From Acinetobacter guillouiae CIP 63.46 (lineage in GTDB: Bacteria > Pseudomonadota > Gammaproteobacteria > Pseudomonadales > Moraxellaceae): a stretch of DNA of 64,000 nt. The notes beneath the pieces are model-generated. The model saw nothing but the letters and a program-made list of their open reading frames with translations, was not told where the DNA came from and did no database searches. Numbering within the stretch: the stretch's first letter is position 1; every line of letters starts with the position of its first letter. Shown here piece after piece: positions 30,459 through 40,122 of the stretch. The position numbers and the translations under genes were made by a program. The stretch covers positions 255,791 through 319,790 of the forward strand of contig NZ_KB849282.1 in the NCBI RefSeq assembly GCF_000368145.1, written 5' to 3'.

Positions 30459-32702
30459 CTACTGCTTACGGATATCATTTGGTTCCTCTGCAACGGGTGT
30501 AGTCACCGCATTGCCTTGTACTGCACTTGTCTTGGCACCTGTAGGCACTTTTTGATACTGACTTGATGGTTGTGCTGTCGGTTGTGGTTGTACCAGCTTA
30601 GGCTGCGAACTTGGTGTGGAGCTAAACGGCAGTCGTTGCTGAAAAACATCATCAACATTGGCTGGGAGTTTGGCAAAATTACCATCTTTATCCATCGCCA
30701 ATTGCAGACTATACAGTTGATCATAACGTTGTTGAGATACACGGCGTATATCTGCATTATCACCAATTATCGTTGGGTGGATAAACACCAATAAGTTACG
30801 TTTAGCATTCGATTTGCCTTCCGCTCTAAATAAACGGCCTAAGCCCGGGATATCACCCAAGAAGGGTATAGATTGGCGTGTATGAGCTGTATCATCTGAA
30901 ATCAAGCCGCCTAAGACCACGGTTTGACCATGATCTGCAAGCACAGAGGTCTTGATAGAACGTTTACTGGTGACCAAATCCGTTGCCTGCCCTTTATTTT
31001 CAGCAACTGCAGAGACTTCTTGTTCTACCTCTAAACGAATCGAACCGCCCTCACCAATATGCGGAATTACCTTTAAGGTCACCCCCACATCCTTACGTTC
31101 AATTGAGGTATATGGATTGACAGTACCCCCTGTCCCAGTACTGACTGAACCTGTAACAAATGGAACGTTTTGCCCAACGACAATATACGCTTCTTCATTA
31201 TCCATTGTGACAATCGATGGTGTAGATAATAAATTTGACTTGGTATTGGCTTTTAAAGCCTGAATCACTGCACCATATAGTCTACGTGAACCGTCTGCAC
31301 CTTCTTTATAATCTCCTAAGACAAGAGAAGCACCTGGACCAACAGCACCACCTAAACCAGCTGCACCACCTGATAGATAGCCTGCTGCCAATTTAGCTAA
31401 ACTTGTACCCACTTTATCAAAGTTAATTAAACCCACACCACTACTTAGATCACCCATTGCCCATTGCACACCGAGTTGATCAGTATCATTACCCTCAACC
31501 TCAATAATCGTCGCTTCAATCAATACTTGTTGACGACGGACATCGAGCTGTTGGATGGCAGCTTCTATTTCTCGCATCAGTTGTGGTTCAGCTTTAACCA
31601 CCAGCGCATTTTGAGCACCATCTGCAATAATGCTCACACCATTGGCATTAAAACTAGTGATATTATTTTGATTATTGTTATTTGAGTTGCTGTTTAAATT
31701 AATTGCTGGTGTTGAAATACTACTTCCAGTGCTTGAGCCGGTATTCGATGATGAATTGTTATTATTGTTAAAACTATTGCTGTTGTTAGAACTACTATTA
31801 GAAGAATTATTTGAATTAGAATTGACTGCCTGACCTGTGACTAAGCCTTGTAAAATTTCAGATAAATTCTTTGCACTGGCATATTTTAATTTAAAGACTT
31901 TAAGACCACCTAAACGATCTGCAGAAGGCACATCCAACATTTCAATCATATTGCGGATACGTTTACGCGTACCTGTATCCCCTTTAATCAAAATACGGTT
32001 GGTCCGTGCATCAGCAATAATACGAACCCGTGCCCCAGCAAAGTCTTTCGATGCGCCTGTCGAACTCATGGCATCCAATTGCTTAATGATCTCTTCAGCC
32101 TGACTCTGTTGTAAAGGAACAGCTTCAATATCATTTTGCCCAGTACCATCTAAGTTGCGAATAATGGTTTCAAGTTGATAAATATTCGCTGCACGATCAG
32201 ACACAATTAACGCATTGGTGCCTTGTATTGCCGCCAAATGCGCAAATTGTGGCATTAAAGGACGTAATGCTGGGATCAAATCATTGGGGTTGGTATTTTC
32301 CAACCAGATCACCCGTGTTACAACCTGATCACCACGTGCATTATTGCGTGGGTCATAAGGTACACCCGAGTTTTTTACATTACTGTCTGGTACCAAGCGA
32401 ATGGTATTCCCCGATGGAATAGCCACCACGCCATTGACATTCAACACCCCTAAAAATAGGTCATAAACTTCATTTTTATTTAGAGGTTTATTTGAAATAA
32501 CCGTGACATTGCCACGTACACGGGGATCGACTGCAAAATTTTTGCCCGTAATATCTGCAACTTCGTTGATAAAAGCCGTGAGATCAGCATCGCGTAAGTT
32601 AATTTTCCACGTCTGTGCATGTGCTGCTGTACTGACCGCAACCATCATTGGTGCCGCTGCAACTAAAGCCCAAAGTGGTCGATTGTGATTCAAAAAAGCC
32701 AT
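30459..32702 (-). CDS. gspD: type II secretion secretin GspD
   Basis: The 747 residues form the outer-membrane channel of the type II secretion system. A signal peptide ends near AHAQT. The N0 domain starts with WKINLRDADLTAFINEVADITG, followed by N1-N3 and the C-terminal secretin domain with VPFVTGS and the GGLISDD..PFLGDIPGLGRLF signature. A Ser/Asn-rich low-complexity stretch (about residues 295-350) lies in the N3 region. It is preceded by gspC and gspN; gspE-L are not in the window, a scattered arrangement also known in Acinetobacter. Confidence 0.96.
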   Translation of the reverse strand: MAFLNHNRPLWALVAAAPMMVAVSTAAHAQTWKINLRDADLTAFINEVADITGKNFAVDPRVRGNVTVISNKPLNKNEVYDLFLGVLNVNGVVAIPSGNTIRLVPDSNVKNSGVPYDPRNNARGDQVVTRVIWLENTNPNDLIPALRPLMPQFAHLAAIQGTNALIVSDRAANIYQLETIIRNLDGTGQNDIEAVPLQQSQAEEIIKQLDAMSSTGASKDFAGARVRIIADARTNRILIKGDTGTRKRIRNMIEMLDVPSADRLGGLKVFKLKYASAKNLSEILQGLVTGQAVNSNSNNSSNSSSNNSNSFNNNNNSSSNTGSSTGSSISTPAINLNSNSNNNNQNNITSFNANGVSIIADGAQNALVVKAEPQLMREIEAAIQQLDVRRQQVLIEATIIEVEGNDTDQLGVQWAMGDLSSGVGLINFDKVGTSLAKLAAGYLSGGAAGLGGAVGPGASLVLGDYKEGADGSRRLYGAVIQALKANTKSNLLSTPSIVTMDNEEAYIVVGQNVPFVTGSVSTGTGGTVNPYTSIERKDVGVTLKVIPHIGEGGSIRLEVEQEVSAVAENKGQATDLVTSKRSIKTSVLADHGQTVVLGGLISDDTAHTRQSIPFLGDIPGLGRLFRAEGKSNAKRNLLVFIHPTIIGDNADIRRVSQQRYDQLYSLQLAMDKDGNFAKLPANVDDVFQQRLPFSSTPSSQPKLVQPQPTAQPSSQYQKVPTGAKTSAVQGNAVTTPVAEEPNDIRKQ

Positions 32703-32743
32703 AACTTATTATCTATCCTAATTTTATTTGTAGTCCTAGCCAC

Positions 32744-33589
32744 TTACAAACTTTGCTGAATGGTCATCACCTGATCACCACGCTTAATTTCAATTTTTAC
32801 TTTGCCATCACGCTTTGCTTGTTCTAGCAGCTGAACATCACTCTGTCCTTGACCTACTGATTGTCCATTGAGTGAAAGAATACGATCTCCAGATCTTAAT
32901 CCCAGTTTATTTCGGAGCGCTGCGGGGGTCTGATCTGTCACTTCATAGCCTTGACCGCCACTTGCGTTAACCCCCATGTTCTTTAGGTATTCGTCCCGAT
33001 TTTCATTCATCCTTTCAATCGCCTGCCCTAAAGCATTTTGGCTTGAATTTTGCTGTGGCGATGGCACAGGATTACTTGCTGGCGGGCTGGTATTTTGATC
33101 TGTAGATTGCCCTGGCATAGGCTGATACAAACTATCCAGCCCGGTAAAACGTAACTCTTTACTGTTATTTCCATTTTGACTTAAAACAATATGATCCCAA
33201 TATACTTCGGATAACTGATAACTGGTACCCTCAATTGGATCACCCACCGCATAACGATCTGCTGTTTCTTTGACTTTAATCACCGCTGAAGAGAAACGCG
33301 CAGGATAACTCACGACTACACCTTGCAAGACCATCGGAATACTGTCATCTGCAGTCGCACTAGAACCCACTTCTTCAAACAATGAAAAGCTTGAAATATT
33401 GGGCACTTGGATTTGTTGTGAACCTAGACTCACTTGCTCTGGTTGCATGACTTGTGGCGGTGCAACCACCCACCAAAAAATCGAAGCCAGTTTCCAGCAC
33501 AATGCTAAAATTAAAAGAAATAAAACAACAGGTGCAAGGTGCTCTGTTTTTTTCCAAGAAATATTTTCAAAGCGTTCTTTTATATTCAT
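32744..33589 (-). CDS. gspC: type II secretion inner-membrane protein GspC
   Basis: The 281 residues show the GspC order: a short cytoplasmic N terminus, one membrane segment (about 19-40), a periplasmic HR domain (about 80-155, with QGVVVSYPARFSSAVIKV), a Pro/Ser/Gln-rich linker and a C-terminal PDZ domain (about 200-281, GDRILSLNGQSVGQ). GspC links the inner-membrane platform to GspD. It shares one base with gspN upstream and precedes gspD by 41 bases, so the three are one operon. Confidence 0.92.
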   Translation of the reverse strand: MNIKERFENISWKKTEHLAPVVLFLLILALCWKLASIFWWVVAPPQVMQPEQVSLGSQQIQVPNISSFSLFEEVGSSATADDSIPMVLQGVVVSYPARFSSAVIKVKETADRYAVGDPIEGTSYQLSEVYWDHIVLSQNGNNSKELRFTGLDSLYQPMPGQSTDQNTSPPASNPVPSPQQNSSQNALGQAIERMNENRDEYLKNMGVNASGGQGYEVTDQTPAALRNKLGLRSGDRILSLNGQSVGQGQSDVQLLEQAKRDGKVKIEIKRGDQVMTIQQSL

Positions 33590-34332
33590 TAGAAACCACC
33601 TTGAATGAGTGGTTGTCTAGAACTAATCACAAAAGTATCTAAACCAGCCTTTCCATCATAGGAAGGCACATTGAGTAACATGCGTTGGGTTAATTGCACA
33701 TCTAACATCATGGTTGGATCTAAGCTGATATTGGCCATCTTCTGGCTACGTTGATCTTGTATATCCAAAATCAGTTTACCCGCCTCATCTTTAAGTTGAG
33801 CATTTAAAGACGGGATATTCATTTGGTCTTGACGCTGTCCAAAAGTATAACCAAGCTCACCACCACCCCAATGCAATTGACCATCTACATCACTAAATCC
33901 AGTGTCTTTTTTAAAACGTAGGGTCATATCTGAAATTTGAATTGCATTCGCTGGCCATTGCCAATTTGCAATATTCTTTAAGGTTTCTGGTGCAATCTGA
34001 CCTTGCATCTGATTAATAATTATTTTTTTACCAATACCATAGCCGACAACCCCATTTAGCTGAGTTTGCCCACTATGCACTTCAACATTTGCACCCACAC
34101 GTAATAAAATCAGATCCCACGGGCGTGTTCTCCACGAAACGGAACCACGTAAATTACCTTTGCGCCAATCTGCTTGCCCTTGCCAAATATTCCCACTGAC
34201 ATTTTGTAAGGTTTGATTGTTCTTATAAAATTTAGAAATCAGCCATGTTGCAGGGACTTGCAAAAGTACAAAAATTAAAAAAGCGACAACTCCAGTAATC
34301 CACCACGTGATCTGTTTTGATTTTTTATTCAT
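33589..34332 (-). CDS. gspN: type II secretion protein GspN
   Basis: The 247 residues carry one N-terminal membrane segment (about 10-32), then a periplasmic beta-rich body with TRPWDLILLRVGANVEV and GGELGYTFGQ. GspN is an accessory subunit of type II secretion systems. It overlaps gspC by one base and is the first gene in the gspN-gspC-gspD unit, a strong context argument. Confidence 0.88.
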   Translation of the reverse strand: MNKKSKQITWWITGVVAFLIFVLLQVPATWLISKFYKNNQTLQNVSGNIWQGQADWRKGNLRGSVSWRTRPWDLILLRVGANVEVHSGQTQLNGVVGYGIGKKIIINQMQGQIAPETLKNIANWQWPANAIQISDMTLRFKKDTGFSDVDGQLHWGGGELGYTFGQRQDQMNIPSLNAQLKDEAGKLILDIQDQRSQKMANISLDPTMMLDVQLTQRMLLNVPSYDGKAGLDTFVISSRQPLIQGGF

Positions 34333-34434
34333 TCATCTTTACCATCATTCATTTATTCTTCCATGCAAGATGATGCCCTCTTGTTTATACATTATGCATA
34401 ATTTTTGCATAACGCCAATTCACTCGTATAAAAA

Positions 34435-34456
34435 AACCAAGCAGATTTGCTTGGTT
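34435..34456 (-). terminator. terminator of the H-NS-type gene
   Basis: The 9-bp stem AACCAAGCA / TGCTTGGTT has a 4-base loop, followed by a T run on the minus strand, about 40 bases beyond the stop. Confidence 0.85.
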
Positions 34457-34495
34457 CTTTGATTTTAAGGTCTTTGAATGACACTTAGATGAAGA

Positions 34496-34819
34496 TTAGA
34501 TCAAGAAATCTTCTAATTTTGCACCTTTTTCGATTTCTGCAACCAACCAACGTGGTTGTTTACCGCGTCCAGTCCAAGTTTCAGAAGTATCTTTTTTATT
34601 GCGGTAACGCGGCTCAACAGCTTTACGCGTTGTCTTTTTACGCTTTTGCGCGCCGTATTCAATAAACTGTTCTAAAGTTAAACCAGCAGATTGCGCAATT
34701 TCAATAATTTTATTATAGGCATCTTCAACTGCTTGGTCTTTTTTACTTTCAATTAAAGCTTCTGCTTCAGCTGTTAACTTTCTTAACTCTTCAACCGATA
34801 AATTACTAATATCAGGCAT
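34496..34819 (-). CDS. hns: H-NS family nucleoid protein
   Basis: The 107 residues form an N-terminal helical oligomerisation region (LSVEELRKLTAEAEALIESKK) and a C-terminal DNA-binding domain with WTGRGKQPRWL, the AT-hook-like loop typical of H-NS. H-NS silences AT-rich, often acquired, DNA and so may bear on the accessory region at 50-56 kb. The second methionine (34819) was chosen as start. The gene is a single unit with its own terminator. Confidence 0.9.
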   Translation of the reverse strand: MPDISNLSVEELRKLTAEAEALIESKKDQAVEDAYNKIIEIAQSAGLTLEQFIEYGAQKRKKTTRKAVEPRYRNKKDTSETWTGRGKQPRWLVAEIEKGAKLEDFLI

Positions 34820-35047
34820 CATTAACTCTCCACGTAAATTTCTTAATACTTATTTAAAATAACTTCATAGCAATAGTATTTTCATTTATTCCAATAAGCA
34901 ATACATATATTCCCCAATAAACACATAAAACAACAAAAAGATTATTATAATTACCTCAAAGCGCTTATTTTTAACATCAAAATAAAGCGAATGCAAAAGA
35001 ATATGCTGTCTTATGTTTTAAATATAATGATGATAACTGAGGCATTT

Positions 35048-35485
35048 TTATGTATTTGCCAAATCATTATGCACTGTAGCTTCTAAATCAATTATAACTT
35101 TTCGCAACTGTTGAGGAATTAATGCTTTTTTCATCGCTACTTTATCGACAAAAACAATAACTGCTTCTCCGTCAGCCACAATCTGCTGTTGTTGCTGACT
35201 GAATAATACATAATGCATGCGTATAGCACTATTTCTCATTTCTTCTACCCGCGCACCAATATGTAGCACATCTGGATAAAATACAGGTTTTAAATATTTG
35301 CATTGACTTGAAGCAACAACAGTTAAAACATCTTGGTCAAATACATTTAAACGATCAAAATATTCAATACGTGCACTTTCAATATAACGATAATACATCA
35401 CATTATTTACATGACCAAAAGCGTCCATATCGCCCCATGCAACCTTTTGCTCATAAACGATCGGGAATTGTGTCAGTGGGTTCAT
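35048..35485 (-). CDS. 4HBT-family acyl-CoA thioesterase
   Basis: The 145 residues form a hotdog-fold thioesterase of the YbgC/FadM type. The N-terminal motif WGDMDAFGHVNNVMYYRYIESARIEYF (given here as a motif in parts: DMDAFGHVNN, then RYIESARIEYF) carries the catalytic aspartate, and the strand ADGEAVIVFVDK follows. It lies ten bases downstream of hemY in the haem operon, although no link to haem synthesis is known. The substrate is unknown. Confidence 0.85.
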   Translation of the reverse strand: MNPLTQFPIVYEQKVAWGDMDAFGHVNNVMYYRYIESARIEYFDRLNVFDQDVLTVVASSQCKYLKPVFYPDVLHIGARVEEMRNSAIRMHYVLFSQQQQQIVADGEAVIVFVDKVAMKKALIPQQLRKVIIDLEATVHNDLANT

Positions 35486-35494
35486 GCTAGGTTC

Positions 35495-36688
35495 TCAAAT
35501 TTTAAATTGAATATAATTGCTATCTTTTTCAAAAATTGAATTCAATTGTTGAATTAATTCATCATTTCCATTTAAAGTGGACTTGATTCTTAAATAATTC
35601 ATTAGAATATCATTTGGATATAATGACAGAAGTTGATCTGCTTCATATTCCCGCTGTGTTGCAATATATATATGCCATTTAGCAAAGCAAAAAACAGGAA
35701 TGTTCATATATTTAGATTCAAGATTTATAATCTGTTGCTCTAAATACTCATAATCTGGATTCTGTCTAAGCAACTGTTGCTGGAACCATAAGTGGAACAC
35801 ATCTTGGTCAAATTTTTCATTAAGTATTTGAATCACCAGCTGCTGTTGTTGCTGAGCAAGTTCGGGTAAGCGGGTAATAATTTTTAGCCAAAGCACTTTT
35901 GTCTCATAAGGCATTTGATCGAGTTGCGGTTCTATCTCTAAAAATTTTTGCTGTAATAGTTCAGTATCTTCAAAACTTGCTTGGTCATAACAACCCAAAA
36001 GCTGTATTAACCACTGCTGTTTAGTCGCAGTTTCCAATTGTCCGAATTGAGTTGAGTGTAAATATTGCCACGGATATTGCAGGGCAAATTGTCCCCATAA
36101 TTTTTGCACGGACAATTTATAACTTTCTGAAAGCTGATTCAGCCACGGCGAAAGCTCATGTCCATTTAAAAACTCTAAATGGGTCAGCGCTTGTTGACTG
36201 TCCTGTTGGGCCAAATAAATTTCGATACGTAAAATTTCCGCCAATTCAAAAGCGGATGGAGAGCTATGTTCTAAAGCGTTTAATGCTTCTGAATAATGCA
36301 GTTGTTTGAGTAATAAACGGGATTGCACAATCGGCTTTAATAAACCAGATTGATCAAAAATCGTTTGAATCACCTGCTCTTGTTCATCTTCACCATCTAA
36401 TAACCACAATACACCGAACTGTTCAAATGGGTGCAACGTGTTAAAACTCAGTACTTGTTCTAATTTTCTTTTTTCTCGGCGAATATAACGATTGAGGAAA
36501 TACCATGCCACATGCATCAAAAAACTGATGCCAACGCCAGCAAATGTTAACAACCATAAATTGGTTTGAACTTGAATATTGTGCCAGAGCACATAGACAT
36601 AACCTGACCCTGCGGTATAACTCAATACACTCAGTACAGCCAGAATAATCAGGCTAATAAAGGCATAGATCAGAAAAATATGTTTCAT
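35495..36688 (-). CDS. hemY: HemY-like membrane protein (TPR)
   Basis: The 397 residues begin with two membrane segments (about 5-27 and 40-62) typical of the HemY N domain, followed by a helical TPR-like body. HemY of this type is a protein of unknown exact role whose gene follows hemX in proteobacteria. It is distinct from the protoporphyrinogen oxidase of the same name in Bacillus. It lies five bases downstream of hemX. Confidence 0.85.
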   Translation of the reverse strand: MKHIFLIYAFISLIILAVLSVLSYTAGSGYVYVLWHNIQVQTNLWLLTFAGVGISFLMHVAWYFLNRYIRREKRKLEQVLSFNTLHPFEQFGVLWLLDGEDEQEQVIQTIFDQSGLLKPIVQSRLLLKQLHYSEALNALEHSSPSAFELAEILRIEIYLAQQDSQQALTHLEFLNGHELSPWLNQLSESYKLSVQKLWGQFALQYPWQYLHSTQFGQLETATKQQWLIQLLGCYDQASFEDTELLQQKFLEIEPQLDQMPYETKVLWLKIITRLPELAQQQQQLVIQILNEKFDQDVFHLWFQQQLLRQNPDYEYLEQQIINLESKYMNIPVFCFAKWHIYIATQREYEADQLLSLYPNDILMNYLRIKSTLNGNDELIQQLNSIFEKDSNYIQFKI

Positions 36689-36692
36689 CGAT

Positions 36693-37523
36693 CTACCCCA
36701 AAACAGCCAAGCTATTCAGCTTAGGAATCGGCGGCTGCGATGTTTGCTTCATTTTTAATATTTTTTGCTTAATCTTCTGACTAGCAGCATCGGGTAATAT
36801 ATCCAATTGTTGAATCATTTGATTCAGCATCTCTTGGTATTCAGCAGTTTGCCCTTTAACTAATAATTGTTGTGCCAGTAATAATCTTAATTGGACTTCT
36901 TTTAAAATAAATTTACGGTTTGCCAATGCAGGAGTATTTGTTTCAACAATATCGACTTGAAACCATTTTTCCCAAAAGTATTGCGACTGATCTTGATCTG
37001 GTTTCAGTTGATTATTTTTCAATTCAGTGATGAGTGCTTGATCAACTTGTTTAAGTAAAGCCTCTAGTTGATCTCGCTGGGCATTTCGTTCAATCACAAA
37101 GTGTTGAATACTCTGAATATCTTGCGCAATGGTTTGATGTAGGCTTTGTTTTACTGCATCTGCCAACGCATACTGATCTAAAGATTGATTTAACTGAGTA
37201 AGATGCTCAAGTGCATACACAAACTGTTGTTGTTGCATAGCAAATTGCACCAACTCTAGTTGCTGTTTAACCACTACACTAGGATGAATACCAGCAATAG
37301 GCGTTTGAATCGAAGCGGTTTTCTTTGCCACCTCTTGAGTCGGTTCATCTGTTTGTCGTTTTACTGCCACCAATTGATCATTCAAACTGGCATTCTTTTG
37401 TTCACTTTTATGCAGCGTTTGTTGAATATCATTGAGTTGTTGTGAAACATGATAGAAGTTATAACTCAACTTAACGAGCCATCCTAAAGCGATCAACAAT
37501 AAGACATAAATAAACTTCTTCAT
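36693..37523 (-). CDS. hemX: HemX-like protein
   Basis: The 276 residues have an N-terminal anchor (about 4-22) followed by a long helical region with a coiled coil (about 25-60) and a Gln-rich middle part. It matches HemX in position and shape. HemX is often mislabelled uroporphyrinogen-III methyltransferase, but no methyltransferase motif is visible here. It overlaps the hemD stop by four bases and precedes hemY. Confidence 0.82.
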   Translation of the reverse strand: MKKFIYVLLLIALGWLVKLSYNFYHVSQQLNDIQQTLHKSEQKNASLNDQLVAVKRQTDEPTQEVAKKTASIQTPIAGIHPSVVVKQQLELVQFAMQQQQFVYALEHLTQLNQSLDQYALADAVKQSLHQTIAQDIQSIQHFVIERNAQRDQLEALLKQVDQALITELKNNQLKPDQDQSQYFWEKWFQVDIVETNTPALANRKFILKEVQLRLLLAQQLLVKGQTAEYQEMLNQMIQQLDILPDAASQKIKQKILKMKQTSQPPIPKLNSLAVLG

Positions 37524-38302
37524 AACTTCCTTTGCAACTGCACTATGGTTTGTAGAATGGTTTCTGGCGCTAAATTTGAAATTTGAGTGCTATTCAAACA
37601 GGCCTGAGCTGCATTTTTACCATGTCTTAATAATTGATACAAACGCTCACCCAAAACTAAATAATGACAAGCACTCACGATCTCTTGATGATCTCGGGTC
37701 AAAGCCAGCCAATTGTGCCAACTGGCTTCACTGCTGATACAACTCCAATAGGGCTTTTCAAATTGCTCAATTTTGTTCACAAAATCTAAAAATTGTGCAT
37801 GAGTTTGTTGAGGAAATGCGCGGTCATATAAAACAAAGTTTAAAACATCAATATGACGCGCTTGGCATTGTTGCATCATAAATTGACGCCCACCTTCACC
37901 ACGCCAAAACGCAATTCTCTTGAGCTCTTTTACCTGATTAAACAGCGGCAAGCTTAGCATGCCTTCGGATGTTTCCACCGCAGGAACATGGCTTTCCACC
38001 CCATAATCTAAGAGTCGTTGCGCAGTTTTTTTCCCTACAGCAATCCACTGAATATGCTGGATCTGTGCAAGCGACAAACCCGATTGCTGAAGATATTGCA
38101 TACCAATCTGAACAGCTGTAGGACTGACCACAACAATAATTTGAGTCGATAACAGCTGTAAATAAAGTTGTTGTAATGTGTTGTTATATGGACGTGGTGT
38201 TAATGCCAATAATGGCAGATCAACCACGTCAAAACCTGACTGGCGCAGACATTCGGTTAACGGCTGAGCCCGATCGATGGGACGCGTATTAATAAATAGC
38301 AT
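37520..38302 (-). CDS. hemD: uroporphyrinogen-III synthase
   Basis: The 260 residues close and rearrange hydroxymethylbilane to uroporphyrinogen III. The N-terminal strand LFINTRPIDRAQPLTECL, the VVVSPTAVQIG loop and the WIAVGKKTAQ turn agree with the family, which is weakly conserved. The context hemC-hemD-hemX is decisive. It starts 13 bases after hemC and overlaps hemX by four bases. Confidence 0.9.
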   Translation of the reverse strand: MLFINTRPIDRAQPLTECLRQSGFDVVDLPLLALTPRPYNNTLQQLYLQLLSTQIIVVVSPTAVQIGMQYLQQSGLSLAQIQHIQWIAVGKKTAQRLLDYGVESHVPAVETSEGMLSLPLFNQVKELKRIAFWRGEGGRQFMMQQCQARHIDVLNFVLYDRAFPQQTHAQFLDFVNKIEQFEKPYWSCISSEASWHNWLALTRDHQEIVSACHYLVLGERLYQLLRHGKNAAQACLNSTQISNLAPETILQTIVQLQRKL

Positions 38303-38315
38303 TGAAGCCTAAAAA

Positions 38316-39242
38316 CTAAGCTTGATAAAGTGCTTTGAGTATTTCTCCAGCACCTTGTTGAAGTAGCTTTTGTGCAAGTTGCACACCTAACTGCTCTGCT
38401 TGATCTGGCGTACCACTGACTTGACTACATAACAGGGTTTGTCCGTCCGCACTCCCCACACGCCCTTCCAAAGACAATGTTTGATCCTTCAATGTGGCAA
38501 AACCTGCGATAGGCACTTGGCAGCCACCTTCTAGATAAGCATTAAAAGCACGTTCAGCACGGACACAGGCATTGGTTTCAACATGCATTAAAGGCATGAT
38601 TAAATCCAAAATCTCTTGATCAGCTGAACGACACTCTAAACCCAGTGCACCTTGGCCTACCGCAGGTAAGCTAATTTCTGCTGGTAGCGTATGCCGAATA
38701 CGGTCTGAGAGTTCTAAGCGTTTTAAGCCTGCACTGGCAAGGATGATGGCATCATATTGACCTGCATCTAGCTTGGATAAGCGTGTTCCAACATTGCCAC
38801 GTAAATCAATCACATTTAAATCAGGGCGCTGTTTTAAAATCTGACATTTACGGCGTAAGCTCGATGTTCCAAGTGTTGCGCCTTGTGGTAAATCATCAAA
38901 CTTTGCGTAATGGTTAGAAACAAAAGCATCAAAAGGGTCTTCACGCTCACAAATGACCGCAAGCTCCAAACCTTCTGGTAATTGCATCGGCACATCTTTC
39001 ATGGAATGAACGGCTAGATCTGCACGACCATCCATTAAAGCAGCTTCTAATTCTTTGACAAATAAGCCTTTACCACCAATTTTGGCCAAAGGTGTATCTA
39101 AAATTTTGTCACCTTGGGTTACAAAGGTAACCAATTCTACTTTTACATGCGCGTGTAATTGCTCTAAACGATCACGAATATGCTCAGCCTGCCACATTGC
39201 GAGCGGGCTCTGGCGAGTTGCTATTTTCAAGGTTTTCATCAT
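38316..39242 (-). CDS. hemC: hydroxymethylbilane synthase (porphobilinogen deaminase)
   Basis: The 308 residues join four porphobilinogen units. Motifs are [16 protein letters not shown] at the N terminus, [30 protein letters not shown] and the cofactor-attachment [12 protein letters not shown], where the cysteine holds the dipyrromethane. The start lies at one of two adjacent ATG codons (39242 or 39239). It is first gene of the hemC-hemD-hemX-hemY-thioesterase operon. Confidence 0.97.
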   Translation of the reverse strand: MMKTLKIATRQSPLAMWQAEHIRDRLEQLHAHVKVELVTFVTQGDKILDTPLAKIGGKGLFVKELEAALMDGRADLAVHSMKDVPMQLPEGLELAVICEREDPFDAFVSNHYAKFDDLPQGATLGTSSLRRKCQILKQRPDLNVIDLRGNVGTRLSKLDAGQYDAIILASAGLKRLELSDRIRHTLPAEISLPAVGQGALGLECRSADQEILDLIMPLMHVETNACVRAERAFNAYLEGGCQVPIAGFATLKDQTLSLEGRVGSADGQTLLCSQVSGTPDQAEQLGVQLAQKLLQQGAGEILKALYQA

Positions 39243-39335
39243 TTCAGCTTTGCCAAACTTTTAAACACTCTAAACTTACTCTGCAATCGTAAAAATGCAA
39301 GTAAATTATCAAAATGATTTAAGCTTCCCATCAAA

Positions 39336-40073
39336 CTATAAATTCTGCATCCGTTCGCGCAGTAACGGTAAGTGGCGACGACTGACTGCCAAACGCTCGT
39401 CTAACTCGCGGCATCGTACCTGATACTGACCGGAGGACACCATTTCCAACCCATCTAAATAATCTAGAGAAATTAAAGCATTACGATGAATACGAATAAA
39501 TCGATCTACGAACTCTGTTTCTAAATCTTTGAGCGTTTCATCAATAAGCACACTGCCATTTTTATGGCGCACGGTGACATATTTTTGATCTGCTAAAAAA
39601 TAGTAAATATTTTCAACAGGAATTAGCTCCAAACCTCGATAGGTTTTTGCAGCAATTTGCTGTCTTTGCACTTTTTCTTCCATGAGTTCTTTTTTTTCTA
39701 AGTGAGTTAATTGAGCTTGAGTCAGTTTAGTGACACTCTCCAAAACCGTTTCCAAATCATCCTTGGCAATTGGTTTTAATAAATATCCTTTTGCTTGAGA
39801 TTGAATGGCTTGCAAAGCATGTTCATCAAATGCCGTACAAAATACGATGGCTGGCGTCGGATTAAAATGTGCTAAATGCTGCGCACAGCTTAAACCATCC
39901 ATTTCTGGCATTTGAATATCAAGCAACACTACATCTGGCTCGAACTGCTGAACCATTTCCAATGCCTGTTGACCATGTTGCGCTGTTGCAATAACCTGAT
40001 GCCCAAGTTGCGACACCAATCGTGATAAGCGTTCCACTGCAAGCGGTTCATCATCACAAATCAGGATGTCCAT
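39336..40073 (-). CDS. algR: AlgR-type LytTR response regulator
   Basis: The 245 residues have a receiver domain with the acidic pair D7/D8, the phospho-acceptor D52 in LLDIQMPEMDG and a lysine in LLKPIAKDD. A C-terminal LytTR DNA-binding domain follows (about 145-245, with FIRIHRNALISLDYL). It lies 49 bases downstream of its likely kinase gene and upstream of hemC. The same order is found in Pseudomonas aeruginosa (algZ-algR-hemC), where it controls twitching and alginate. The target genes here are not known. Confidence 0.88.
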   Translation of the reverse strand: MDILICDDEPLAVERLSRLVSQLGHQVIATAQHGQQALEMVQQFEPDVVLLDIQMPEMDGLSCAQHLAHFNPTPAIVFCTAFDEHALQAIQSQAKGYLLKPIAKDDLETVLESVTKLTQAQLTHLEKKELMEEKVQRQQIAAKTYRGLELIPVENIYYFLADQKYVTVRHKNGSVLIDETLKDLETEFVDRFIRIHRNALISLDYLDGLEMVSSGQYQVRCRELDERLAVSRRHLPLLRERMQNL

Positions 40074-40122
40074 TGCTCCTCCTTACCCAAATATATCGTC
40101 TTTATTTTAATGAATTTCCCAA

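Noticed and set aside
31655-31825. Frameshift or pseudogene in gspD
   Set aside because: The frame is open through the low-complexity tract and the secretin domain is intact after it.
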